Positions 35,484 to 42,717 of a stretch of 64,000 nucleotides of DNA are shown piece by piece. The notes under the pieces are model-generated. The model searched no databases. It was not told the DNA's origin and saw only the letters and a list, made by a program, of their open reading frames with translations. The translations under genes and the position numbers were made by a program. Location: NCBI RefSeq assembly GCF_900188085.1, contig NZ_FZOU01000001.1:1302001-1366000 (forward strand). Direction: 5' to 3'. The number at the start of each line of letters is the position of its first letter. The first letter of the stretch is position 1. The stretch is from Granulicella rosea. GTDB lineage: Bacteria > Acidobacteriota > Terriglobia > Terriglobales > Acidobacteriaceae.

Positions 35484-35527
35484 AGCGGATGACCGGGGTG
35501 AAAGAAAGCGGATGACCGGGGTGAAAG
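35482..35527 (+). repeat. Perfect 23-bp tandem duplication
   Basis: The unit AAAGCGGATGACCGGGGTG plus AAAG occurs at 35482-35504 and again at 35505-35527 with no mismatch. The first copy starts inside the TAA stop of the transglycosylase gene. It looks like a recent slippage or duplication event without an evident function. Confidence 0.8.
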
Positions 35528-35577
35528 CAGACCCTCCGCCGCGCAAAGGATCGACGCGCGATTTTAGTTGTGAATGT

Positions 35578-35745
35578 TCAGGCGGGATCGTGAGTTCGTT
35601 GCGCCTCCCGGAGTTGCTGATTCTTGATCAGCAACTCCGAAACCAGCAGATGGAGACGAATATTTTCGCTCTCGAGCTCCCGCAATCGGTTGAGCGAGAG
35701 AGGTGCGGCTTCAAGCTGGGCGGAGTGGGGCATGGTCTGCGTCAT
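35578..35745 (-). CDS. Small coiled-coil protein, 55 residues
   Basis: Start chosen at ATG 35745, which has a strong AAGGAGAG five bases upstream; an ATG at 35769 lacks one. Residues 15-50 (LNRLRELESENIRLHLLVSELLIKNQQLREAQ) form one long heptad-rich helix, and there is no membrane segment. It is third in a leftward unit after an ECF sigma factor and a small membrane protein. Function unknown; a partner or effector of those proteins is possible. Confidence 0.65.
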   Translation of the reverse strand: MTQTMPHSAQLEAAPLSLNRLRELESENIRLHLLVSELLIKNQQLREAQRTHDPA

Positions 35746-35786
35746 GGAACTCTCCTTCGTTTGCGGCATTGCCGGCTCTTGCAGGA

Positions 35787-36143
35787 TTACCGGGCGACGG
35801 GGGTCTCGGCCGGAGCTTCACGGCGTCTGCCGAAGGGGCCGCAGCCGCGACCGCGCATGCCGGCGCGGAAGCGCTCCCGTTCCTCCTCGCTCATACCCAC
35901 CCACCGTTCCTTCATGTGATTCTTCCAGTGGCGGCGTCCGCCGCCGTGGTGGTGAATGCCACTGAAGAACAGCTTGCTCAGCAGGAGCAGGCCGACGGCT
36001 TGAAACCACGTGATGCGCGTCAGGCCGAAGATCGCCGGCATCAGCCAGTTCCAGAGGTGCATGGTGACGTAGCCGAGCGCAAAGGCCACGATGGCGATAA
36101 AGACGAGAAACTTGACTGCCTTGAAGAAGCCGTAGCGTTTCAT
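35787..36143 (-). CDS. Small two-span membrane protein, 118 residues
   Basis: Two hydrophobic segments, AVKFLVFIAIVAFALGYVTMHLW and ITWFQAVGLLLLSKLFF, are followed by a His/Gly/Arg-rich cytoplasmic tail (HHHGGGRR, MSEEERERFRAGMRGRG, FGRRREAP). The layout recalls small phage-shock-like or sigma-linked membrane proteins, but I recognise no named family. Its ATG overlaps the stop of the ECF sigma gene by four bases. It may sense membrane state for that sigma factor in place of an anti-sigma. Confidence 0.7.
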   Translation of the reverse strand: MKRYGFFKAVKFLVFIAIVAFALGYVTMHLWNWLMPAIFGLTRITWFQAVGLLLLSKLFFSGIHHHGGGRRHWKNHMKERWVGMSEEERERFRAGMRGRGCGPFGRRREAPAETPVAR

Positions 36144-36721
36144 GGTTCTACCTCGTTGATTCCAAACGTTTCTTTCATCTCCTGCAGACGCTTGCGCAGA
36201 TGCAGCACGGCGTATCGCTTGCGCGAGAGCAGGGTGTTGACGGATGTTCCGGTCTCGTCCGACAGCTCCTGAAAGCTGCGACCGAGAAGCTCGTGCGCGA
36301 TGAAGACCTCGCGTTGAGCGTCGGGTAGCTCGTCGAGGGCCTCGTCAAGCGCGTCGAAGAGCAGGTTGCGGGCGTAGATGGCGTCGGGTCCGGCGTCGTC
36401 CGAGGGAAGCAGGTCGGCGAGGGTCTGGACGTCGTCCTCGGAGCCTGCGGGGCTGGCGAGCGAGACGACCTTCTGCCGGCGAAAGAGGTCGGTGATGCGG
36501 TTGCGCGCCACGCGAAAGAGCCACGCGGTGGCCTGCTCGACCGGCTTCAACAGCCGGTAGGTCTGGATGAACTCGTAGAAGACGTCCTGCAGGACATCCT
36601 CGGCGTCGGCGGTATCGAGCACGCGATTGCGGATGAAACTTCGCAGGCGCGGTTCATCGCGGCTAAGCGCCTCTGCGATGATGCGGTCCTGCTCGTCGAT
36701 CGTCCACTCCCGTGTTGCCAT
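36140..36721 (-). CDS. ECF RNA polymerase sigma factor
   Basis: 193 residues. Region 2: LRSFIRNRVLDTADAEDVLQDVFYEFIQTY and ATAWLFRVARNRITDLFRR. Region 4: LDELPDAQREVFIAHELLGRSFQELSDETGTSVNTLLSRKRYAVLHLRKRL. It heads a leftward unit with the 118-residue membrane protein and the 55-residue coiled-coil protein. No zinc-finger anti-sigma gene accompanies it, which sets it apart from the other two sigma genes nearby. Confidence 0.9.
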   Translation of the reverse strand: MATREWTIDEQDRIIAEALSRDEPRLRSFIRNRVLDTADAEDVLQDVFYEFIQTYRLLKPVEQATAWLFRVARNRITDLFRRQKVVSLASPAGSEDDVQTLADLLPSDDAGPDAIYARNLLFDALDEALDELPDAQREVFIAHELLGRSFQELSDETGTSVNTLLSRKRYAVLHLRKRLQEMKETFGINEVEP

Positions 36722-36867
36722 TGCCGCTCCCGTGCCGACCCTTCTTTGAGGATCTACCGGTGTTAACGGGGAAGCGAAGAAAATATTGTAAGGATGGGAA
36801 AAGATTTTGCGCGGCGGCCTGTAGGAGCGGCATGGCGCGGTGGGTTAGCATGGCGTATGAGCCGTCC

Positions 36868-36954
36868 GCCCGGGTGGTGAAATCGGCAGACACAGCGGAC
36901 TTAAAATCCGTAGCCCTTTAGGGAGTGGGGGTTCAAGTCCCCCTCCGGGCACCA
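36868..36954 (+). tRNA. tRNA-Leu (anticodon UAA)
   Basis: 87 bases including an encoded CCA. Acceptor GCCCGGG pairs with TCCGGGC, discriminator A. Anticodon loop CTTAAAA with TAA at 36902-36904. A class II variable arm (GCCCTTTAGGG region) and T-loop GGGGGTTCAAGTCCCCC are present. It reads UUA codons, which are rare in the high-GC genes here. Confidence 0.95.
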
Positions 36955-36981
36955 AGATTTCCACATATATTCGCTATCCTC

Positions 36982-37008
36982 GTAACCTTTCATACGTCGT
37001 GCATCGTC
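36982..37008 (+). promoter_or_regulatory. Candidate ECF-type promoter upstream of a sigma gene
   Basis: GTAACC (36982-36987) and CGTC (37005-37008) are 17 bases apart, matching the general AAC / CGTC pattern of ECF sigma promoters. It lies about 120 bases upstream of the ECF gene at 37131, which may therefore be autoregulated. Short motifs, so chance occurrence is possible. Confidence 0.35.
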
Positions 37009-37130
37009 TTTTCCTGTAACGGGCCTACCACTTCAACGGTTTACCGCAACGCGCGGCATGCGGACGTGGGGTGGCTTGAGTTCGGAAAGGGACGAAACGT
37101 CAGATTTGAAAGTCCGGGAGTCCAAGGGAT

Positions 37131-37712
37131 ATGCAAATTGCGCTTGATGCATCTATGATTCGCCTGAGCGAGCAGGTGGAATTCATCTCGGAACTGGACG
37201 ATATCGACGTGCTGGTGCGGACTTATAAGCCCAGACTGCTGCGGTTTGTAGCGTTCTCGATCGGCGATCAGGACATCGCGGAGTCCATCACCCAGGACTG
37301 TTTCCTCCGCGCGTACAACGGCCGGGCGAGCTTTCGGGGCGACTGCTCCGTCAGCACATGGCTGTTCAGCATCGCGAACAACCTCATCCGCGACCATCTG
37401 CGGACGAAGAAGTTCCAGTTCTGGCGCAAGGCGCGGGCGACGGCGCTCGACATTACCGACATTGCCAGCTCCGTGCCCGACGGCATGAGTTCGCCCGAGA
37501 CGCGGATGCTTGCGCATGAGCGCGCCGGGCAGGTTCGTCAAGCGATTGAGCTGCTGAGCGAAAATCAGCGCCGGGTGTTCCTCATGCGATTCACCGAAGA
37601 GCTTACGTTACAGGAGATATCGGATACGATTGGAATGCCGATCAATACGGTGAAGACGCATCTCCACCGCGCGGTCGTCGCCGTTCGAGCCCAGCTTGGA
37701 GGTTCCAGATGA
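37131..37712 (+). CDS. ECF RNA polymerase sigma factor
   Basis: 193 residues. Region 2 with YKPRLLRFVAFSIGDQDIAESITQDCFLRAYNGR and STWLFSIANNLIRDHLR; region 4 with LSENQRRVFLMRFTEELTLQEISDTIGMPINTVKTHLHRAVVAVRAQL. Overlaps the following anti-sigma-like gene by four bases. This sigma factor, that gene and a Spy-like periplasmic gene make a three-gene unit typical of envelope-stress control. Confidence 0.92.
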   Translation: MQIALDASMIRLSEQVEFISELDDIDVLVRTYKPRLLRFVAFSIGDQDIAESITQDCFLRAYNGRASFRGDCSVSTWLFSIANNLIRDHLRTKKFQFWRKARATALDITDIASSVPDGMSSPETRMLAHERAGQVRQAIELLSENQRRVFLMRFTEELTLQEISDTIGMPINTVKTHLHRAVVAVRAQLGGSR

Positions 37713-38278
37713 CAGAGTTTCCGCATTCAAACCCGCCGCTCGGAGCCGACCATGCTCAACGGCCAGGTACTCACTGGACGGAAGACGATTTCTCGAATTA
37801 CATGATCGGCCTCGAGGTCGCGCCGGCTGTCATGCGGCATCTGGATATCTGCGCGGCGTGCAGCGCGGAGGCGCGGAACTTCCAGCTTTCGATCGAGAGC
37901 TTCAATGACGTAACGCTGGAGTGGAGCGAGAATCGTCCGTATGCGCGGGCGCTGGTTCCGGAAACGAAGCCGAGCTTTGGCGGCTGGCTGCCGTCGGCCG
38001 CATGGGCGGTGGCTGCGGCTGTGGTCTTTTCGGTTGGACTGCCGATGGCCTTGCAGCATCGCAACGCTTCGGTCGAGGATCGTCCCGCGAATGTGCAGCC
38101 GGATACGCAGGTGGCGAGTCTCGCCGATGAGAACTCCGCGGCGGCGATCGATCGCGACAACAAGCTGATGATGGCTGTGGCGTTCGAGCTCGACCGCGCC
38201 GATCCGCAGCCGGTGGGATTTGGCGAGATAACGGCGTCGAAGGAGCATAAGCGCCTGACGGAGCCGGGGAACCCATGA
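37709..38278 (+). CDS. Anti-sigma-like membrane protein
   Basis: 189 residues. The N-terminal cytoplasmic part has a zinc-finger-like H-x3-C-x2-C (RHLDICAACSAEARNF), and one membrane segment (AAWAVAAAVVFSVGLPMALQH) leads to a short periplasmic tail. This is the topology of transmembrane ZAS anti-sigma factors. It is coupled by four-base overlaps to both the sigma gene before and the Spy-like gene after it. Direct sigma binding is inferred from position. Confidence 0.75.
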   Translation: MTEFPHSNPPLGADHAQRPGTHWTEDDFSNYMIGLEVAPAVMRHLDICAACSAEARNFQLSIESFNDVTLEWSENRPYARALVPETKPSFGGWLPSAAWAVAAAVVFSVGLPMALQHRNASVEDRPANVQPDTQVASLADENSAAAIDRDNKLMMAVAFELDRADPQPVGFGEITASKEHKRLTEPGNP

Positions 38279-38868
38279 TCGGTCGAGGCGTCAGGTTCGG
38301 AGTCAAAATGCTGGGGGTTGCGTGCGTGTTGTCGCTCGCCGCATCCGCTGCACTGGCCCAGCACGGTGGGCCAGGCGGAGGTGGTGCGCCCGGTGGCATG
38401 GGCGGCGGTCCGGGTGGTCCCGGGGGCGGCGCTGGAGGTTTCGGTGGCATGTCTGCCGGTTCCGGTGCAGGTCTTCGTGGCAATACGGTCTTCGGTTCGA
38501 CCGCGTCAGCCAGCTCGGCAAAGATTGGTCATGGGGCGCTGCAGCTCGGCCCTCCGGGACGCTGGTGGGACGATAAGAAGTTTGCGCAGACGCTGGGTCT
38601 GCGCACCGATCAGCAGAAAAAGATGGATGCTGTCTTCAATGCGAACAAGGGCATGATTCTGCAACGGTACGAGACGCTGCAGCAGGAACAGGCGCGGATG
38701 GAGGCGCTGACGAAGGACTCGCATCTGAAGGAAGCCGAGATCTTCGCCCAGGTCGACCGCGTTGCACAGGCCCGGTCGGGGCTGGAAAAGTCGATGGCGC
38801 ATCTCTCGCTGCTGCTGCGGCAGGAGATGGATCCGGCTCAGATTGCGAAGCTCGAAGAGCAGAGGTAA
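38275..38868 (+). CDS. Spy/CpxP-like periplasmic protein
   Basis: 197 residues. Signal peptide (LGVACVLSLAASAALAQ), then a 40-residue Gly/Pro/Met-rich flexible segment, then a helical domain with WWDDKKFAQTLGLRTDQQKKMDAVF (an LTxxQ-like element), MILQRYETLQQEQARMEALTK and MSLLLRQEMDPAQIAKLEEQ-like helices. This resembles Spy/CpxP periplasmic chaperone-sensors. It is the third gene of the sigma/anti-sigma unit and probably feeds envelope-stress or metal signals back to it. A terminator follows. Confidence 0.78.
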   Translation: MIGRGVRFGVKMLGVACVLSLAASAALAQHGGPGGGGAPGGMGGGPGGPGGGAGGFGGMSAGSGAGLRGNTVFGSTASASSAKIGHGALQLGPPGRWWDDKKFAQTLGLRTDQQKKMDAVFNANKGMILQRYETLQQEQARMEALTKDSHLKEAEIFAQVDRVAQARSGLEKSMAHLSLLLRQEMDPAQIAKLEEQR

Positions 38869-38902
38869 AGCTGGATATCTGAGCGGCTTCGGAAGAGAAG
38901 TG

Positions 38903-38927
38903 GTCCGGCTTATGCGCCGGACTTTTT
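38903..38927 (+). terminator. Intrinsic terminator after the Spy-like gene
   Basis: GTCCGGC (38903-38909), loop TTATGC, GCCGGAC (38916-38922), then TTTTT (38923-38927). It overlaps the last codons of the convergent glycosyltransferase gene. Confidence 0.85.
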
Positions 38928-40049
38928 GCTCTCTACCTCTATGTTGCGTTTGGTGCGAACCCAGGCTGCGTTCTGGCGAGAGGCCGCGCGCGTCTTCGGA
39001 ATCATCATCAGCTTCCAGACCATATATCCGGGGGCGGAGGCGAGCGCGCGCAGCGTCTGGCCCGGTTCCGGACCCAGGAAGGCGGCGACCAGCATGTACG
39101 CAACGGTCGCGGCCAGGCCGATCAGGCCATAGGTCCGCGCCCAGCCCACGGGCAGGATGACGGCGGCAATCAGCAGCATGACCTGGGTTGCGAGCGGCAG
39201 CGCCAGCAGGTCGAGCAGCGGTTCGAGCATACGCCAGCGCCCCTGCAGCACCTGCACGGTCAACGGTCCACGCCACTGCCGGCGCATGAGGATGCGTCCA
39301 CCCTCCCAGCGAGCGCGCTGCGTGGTCGCGCCCTGTTTGGTCTCGGGCATCTCGCCGAAGACGGTGGCTTGGTCGACGAACTCGACGCGGATGCCGGCGC
39401 GGATGAGGTGCAGGTGGTACTCCAGATCCTCGACGACGGAGTTGGCCGCGTAGGGTACGCGGGCCAGCGTCTCCAGGGTGAGGGCGAAGCCATTGCCGAA
39501 GATGCCGCAGGAGAGTCCCAGCCGGTCGCGTCCGCGAGGCCGGAGGATGTTCATGCCGAGGAAAGCGAGCGCCATCAGCCGGGTGCGGGTCGTGGCATGG
39601 ACATTCGCCACCTGGTAGCGACACTGCAGCGCGCGGGCGCCCGCGCCGAGACGCGCCAGCACCGCCGAGGTAAGGTTGGGCGAGACGGCGGAGTCCGCGT
39701 CGATGACGAGCACCGCATCCGCGCCCGCGTTGCGCGCATAACCGAAGGCGTGGTTCAGCGCGACGCCCTTGCCGCCTTCGCCGTTCAGCGTCAGCACCGT
39801 TGCGCCTGCCGCTTGTGCGTTGGCCGCGGTTGCATCGATGCAGTTGTGCGCGACGACCACGACCTCGACGCCGGCGGGACTGTTGTCGAGAATGCTGCGA
39901 ACGCACTGCGCGATCAGGCGCTCTTCATTGTGTGCCGGCACGACGGCGAAGAGACGCAGGCCGGAGCCGTCGCCGGTGCGGCGCGCCGGTACGGGCAGGG
40001 CAGCCGCGAAGCTCAGCACCAGCAGCTCCACGGCCAGCGGAGCGGTCAT
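38910..40049 (-). CDS. Membrane glycosyltransferase family 2
   Basis: At least 379 residues. GT2 motifs: FAVVPAHNEERLIAQCV, VLTLNGEGGKGVALN, LVIDADSAVSPN (the D-x-D), GNGFALT, EDLEYHLHLIRAG and the QRARWEGGR signature of processive or polymer-type GT2 enzymes; three or four C-terminal membrane segments. ATG 40049 is the only ATG clear of the divergent thioesterase gene, but the hydrophobic segment appears to begin about 15 codons earlier (ATT at 40094, behind GAGAGAAAGAG), so the true start is uncertain. It probably elongates an exopolysaccharide. Confidence 0.85.
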   Translation of the reverse strand: MTAPLAVELLVLSFAAALPVPARRTGDGSGLRLFAVVPAHNEERLIAQCVRSILDNSPAGVEVVVVAHNCIDATAANAQAAGATVLTLNGEGGKGVALNHAFGYARNAGADAVLVIDADSAVSPNLTSAVLARLGAGARALQCRYQVANVHATTRTRLMALAFLGMNILRPRGRDRLGLSCGIFGNGFALTLETLARVPYAANSVVEDLEYHLHLIRAGIRVEFVDQATVFGEMPETKQGATTQRARWEGGRILMRRQWRGPLTVQVLQGRWRMLEPLLDLLALPLATQVMLLIAAVILPVGWARTYGLIGLAATVAYMLVAAFLGPEPGQTLRALASAPGYMVWKLMMIPKTRAASRQNAAWVRTKRNIEVESKKSGA

Positions 40050-40180
40050 GAAGACGAGGAGGATGCCGGCGAAGGTCAGAATGGCGTAAAGAATGGCGGT
40101 GGCTCTTTCTCTCGGCGGTTTAGCCGATTCTAGCGTCTCTGCTAAGGTTTTCAGAAGTTGTTTGCGGGGGGAATACTTCG

Positions 40181-40918
40181 ATGGTTGCAGGACACTGGGT
40201 CTCTTCGAGGGATATGACGCCGACGGCGCGGATGCGTCTCTTCTGCCTGCCGCACGCAGGCTCGGGCGCGGCGGCGTTTTACCGCTGGAAGAGGCTGATG
40301 CCCGCAGGCATCGATCTCTGCCCGGTTTTTCTTCCGGGACGAGAGATGCGGCTGTCCGAACAGCCTTATGAAGACGCATCGGCGCTGATTGCCGATCTGG
40401 AGTTTGCGCTCCAGCCTTATCTCGACAGGCCGTATGCGTTCTTCGGGCACAGCATGGGCGCGCTGCTGGCGTTCGAGCTGGCGCAGGCGTTCCGGCCGGA
40501 GCACCTGTTCGTCTCGGGCCGCATTGCTACGCATCTTCCGTGGCCGCACCGGCATATCCACGCGCTGCCTGACGAGGAACTCGTGTCGGAGCTGGGACGC
40601 CGCTACGGCGGCAACCCGCAGGCGCTGCTGGACGACCCGGCTCTGGGGGAGATCTTCCTGCCGATCCTGCGCGCGGACCTGGCGGTGGTCGAGAGCTACC
40701 GCTTTCGCCACGATCGGACGCTGGTATGTCCCGTGACGGCATATACCGGGGAGGCGGATCTGAGCGTCTCCGAGACGGGCCTGTCGGCGTGGAGACAGAG
40801 AACCAACGGCGCCTTTCGGTCGCAGCGGTTTGCCGGGGATCACTTCTACCATCTGGGGCCGGGTGGGGAGGCGATGGTCGGCGATATGACGAAGAGTCTT
40901 GAGGCGTCCGGCCTATAG
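40181..40918 (+). CDS. Type II thioesterase (GrsT/RifR-like)
   Basis: 245 residues. Alpha/beta hydrolase of the thioesterase II class: LFCLPHAGSGAAAFYRW, FLPGREMRLSEQPYEDA, nucleophile elbow FFGHSMGALLAFELA, and the terminal His in FAGDHFYHLG. Such enzymes remove wrong acyl groups from the carrier proteins of NRPS and PKS lines. The only carrier-protein line in view is the NRPS at the right edge, 20 kb away, and a phosphopantetheinyl transferase lies in between, so the three probably serve one product. Confidence 0.88.
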   Translation: MVAGHWVSSRDMTPTARMRLFCLPHAGSGAAAFYRWKRLMPAGIDLCPVFLPGREMRLSEQPYEDASALIADLEFALQPYLDRPYAFFGHSMGALLAFELAQAFRPEHLFVSGRIATHLPWPHRHIHALPDEELVSELGRRYGGNPQALLDDPALGEIFLPILRADLAVVESYRFRHDRTLVCPVTAYTGEADLSVSETGLSAWRQRTNGAFRSQRFAGDHFYHLGPGGEAMVGDMTKSLEASGL

Positions 40919-42523
40919 CTTTGCCAGGGACTTGGCCGTCTGAAGCAGTTTGTGGAAGTCAGCGGCGATGAGCGGCTTGCTGTAGAGCCAACCCTGACCC
41001 CAGATGCCGGCCGTCGAATCGCGGAAGTAGATCGCCTGCTCGCGGGTCTCGATGCCTTCGACCACCACCAGCAGCCCGAGCTGTCGCGCCATACTCAGAA
41101 TCTGCGGTACGACGGACGCCGTGACCGCCTCGGTCCCAACGGTCTGGGTGAACGACCGGTCGATCTTGATGACGTCGACCGAGAGCGTATGCAGGTAGGC
41201 AAGGCTGGAGTAGCCGGTGCCGAAGTCGTCGATGTAGAGATCGTAGCCCGCTTCTTTGAGCCGCGCGATGGCCTCGGCCACGAGTGCGTGGTCGGCGGTC
41301 GAGCGCTCCGTCAGCTCCAGACCGATGGTGAAGCGCGGAATCTGTGCATTGTCGATGAGGCGATTCAACTCGGGCAGAAACGTGGGGTCGAGCAGGTCCT
41401 GCGAGGTGATGTTGATCGTGATGTGAAGCGCGCCGGTCGCCAACTGGGCGCCCATCTCGCGGATCACTCCGCGGATGACGAGCCGGGTAATCTGGCCGAC
41501 GATGCCCTTGTTTTCTGCGAGTGCGATGAAGGTATCGGGCGGGACGGCGTCGCCGGCCTCGTTCACCCAGCGGACGAGCGTCTCGGCGCCGGTGACGGCC
41601 TCGGTCTCGAGGTCGACAATCGGCTGATAGACCAGCGTGAAGCTGTCTCGCTGGATGGCCCGGCGAAGCTGCGCCTCGAGCGTGCGCCGGCGGGAATCGA
41701 GCAGGTAGAGGCCGCAGGTTGCGGAGACGCCGATGAGACCTCCGATCACCGTCCAGAGCCGAAGCTCAGGCTGACTGCGAGCCGAAAAGGTGGCGATCCG
41801 CTCGGCGGCCGTGGCGCAGATCGCCGAACGCGTCACGCAGAGCGGCTGGTACATGAACCCGTTGCGGATCAGGAACTGGCTGGCGACGATCTCGTCGATC
41901 GAGAGCGGCGGCAGGGGACCGGACGAGGGAAGCATGCGGCGCCGGTCGTGCAGGTAGGAGGCCGTGTAGCGGTCTGCGGAGTCGCTGACATCCTCCAGCA
42001 GCTCCTGGTTCAGGGCCACCCACACATCCTGCGACTGCAGCACAAAGCCCTTGTGATTGGTCGAGGTGAAGGGCCAGGTCGAGACCCAGAGCTGAAAATT
42101 GTTGACGACGGCGTCGACCGGCGCAACGGCGACCGGAGGATCGAGCTTGCCGGCGCCGACCGAGCAGAGGATCATGCCGTCCTCCACACGGCCCGCATCG
42201 CGGATATGCGCGGAGTTGAAGACCAGATTGCGCATCAGCGCCAGGTCGCGGACTGAGCAGGGTGGGAGATGGCTGGCTTTGAGCGCGTCGACCGCCTGAA
42301 GCGCCTCGGTCCCGAGGTGAAAGCCGCGGGTGATCTGCCGGTCCGCCGCATCGAGCAGATCTTTGCGCTCGGCGCGATACTGCAGGACACACTTGATCGT
42401 GTATGCCGCCTGAGCACCCAGAATGGTCATCACCAGCAGCAGCAGGAAGCGGGTCATCAACCTGCGGTTTGTCATCTTTAAAAAGTTAGACCGCATGGCC
42501 GTAAAAAACTCGGGCAGAGCCAT
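40913..42523 (-). CDS. c-di-GMP phosphodiesterase, CSS-EAL type
   Basis: 536 residues, ATG 42523 with GAGGTG upstream. One N-terminal membrane segment (TRFLLLLVMTILGAQAAY), a periplasmic CSS domain with the PPCSVRDLALMR cysteine motif, a second membrane segment (LWTVIGGLIGVSATCGLYLL), and a C-terminal EAL domain (about 285-530). The EAL motif reads ETL, but NITSQDLLDP, ELTER, DDFGTGYSSLAYL, KIDRSF, VEGIET and GQGWLYSKP are all intact, so activity is likely. CSS domains sense periplasmic redox. It overlaps the convergent thioesterase by six bases and may set exopolysaccharide output through c-di-GMP. Confidence 0.9.
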   Translation of the reverse strand: MALPEFFTAMRSNFLKMTNRRLMTRFLLLLVMTILGAQAAYTIKCVLQYRAERKDLLDAADRQITRGFHLGTEALQAVDALKASHLPPCSVRDLALMRNLVFNSAHIRDAGRVEDGMILCSVGAGKLDPPVAVAPVDAVVNNFQLWVSTWPFTSTNHKGFVLQSQDVWVALNQELLEDVSDSADRYTASYLHDRRRMLPSSGPLPPLSIDEIVASQFLIRNGFMYQPLCVTRSAICATAAERIATFSARSQPELRLWTVIGGLIGVSATCGLYLLDSRRRTLEAQLRRAIQRDSFTLVYQPIVDLETEAVTGAETLVRWVNEAGDAVPPDTFIALAENKGIVGQITRLVIRGVIREMGAQLATGALHITINITSQDLLDPTFLPELNRLIDNAQIPRFTIGLELTERSTADHALVAEAIARLKEAGYDLYIDDFGTGYSSLAYLHTLSVDVIKIDRSFTQTVGTEAVTASVVPQILSMARQLGLLVVVEGIETREQAIYFRDSTAGIWGQGWLYSKPLIAADFHKLLQTAKSLAKL

Positions 42524-42576
42524 GTCACCTCATCGGGGAGTAGATACGCAAACGCGAAAGTGCGGCTGGAGCCCGA

Positions 42577-42605
42577 GTAACCTACTCTTACGTTACCGCA
42601 GTAAG
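42577..42605. promoter_or_regulatory. Inverted repeats upstream of the EAL gene
   Basis: GTAAC (42577-42581) pairs with GTTAC (42592-42596), and CTTAC (42587-42591) with GTAAG (42601-42605). They fall about 55-80 bases upstream of the EAL start. A GTAACC/GTTACC pair also occurs at 47566-47585, so this could be a shared binding site. Evidence is pattern only. Confidence 0.3.
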
Positions 42606-42717
42606 TGTGCCCCTGTGGTGATTGGATAGGAAAATCATTAAAAATAATTTTTTCTGATGAACATTTTCTTCTTTGAGAAGAGTCGCCGCCGGAATGGTCC
42701 TCGGAGGATCCGAGCGG

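Noticed and set aside
33162..35546. Long minus-strand open frame opposite the lytic transglycosylase (794 codons)
   Set aside because: Arg/His/Val-rich composition with no recognisable domain; the plus-strand product has signal peptide and SLT catalytic motifs.
36663..36893. Minus-strand frame overlapping the sigma-gene promoter region
   Set aside because: Overlaps the tRNA and the sigma gene, has no domain, and is best explained as chance.
42541..42600. Sequence with ACGCAAA and GTAACC elements resembling parts of a c-di-GMP riboswitch near an EAL gene
   Set aside because: It is on the wrong strand for the EAL gene and the full GEMM core and paired stems are missing.
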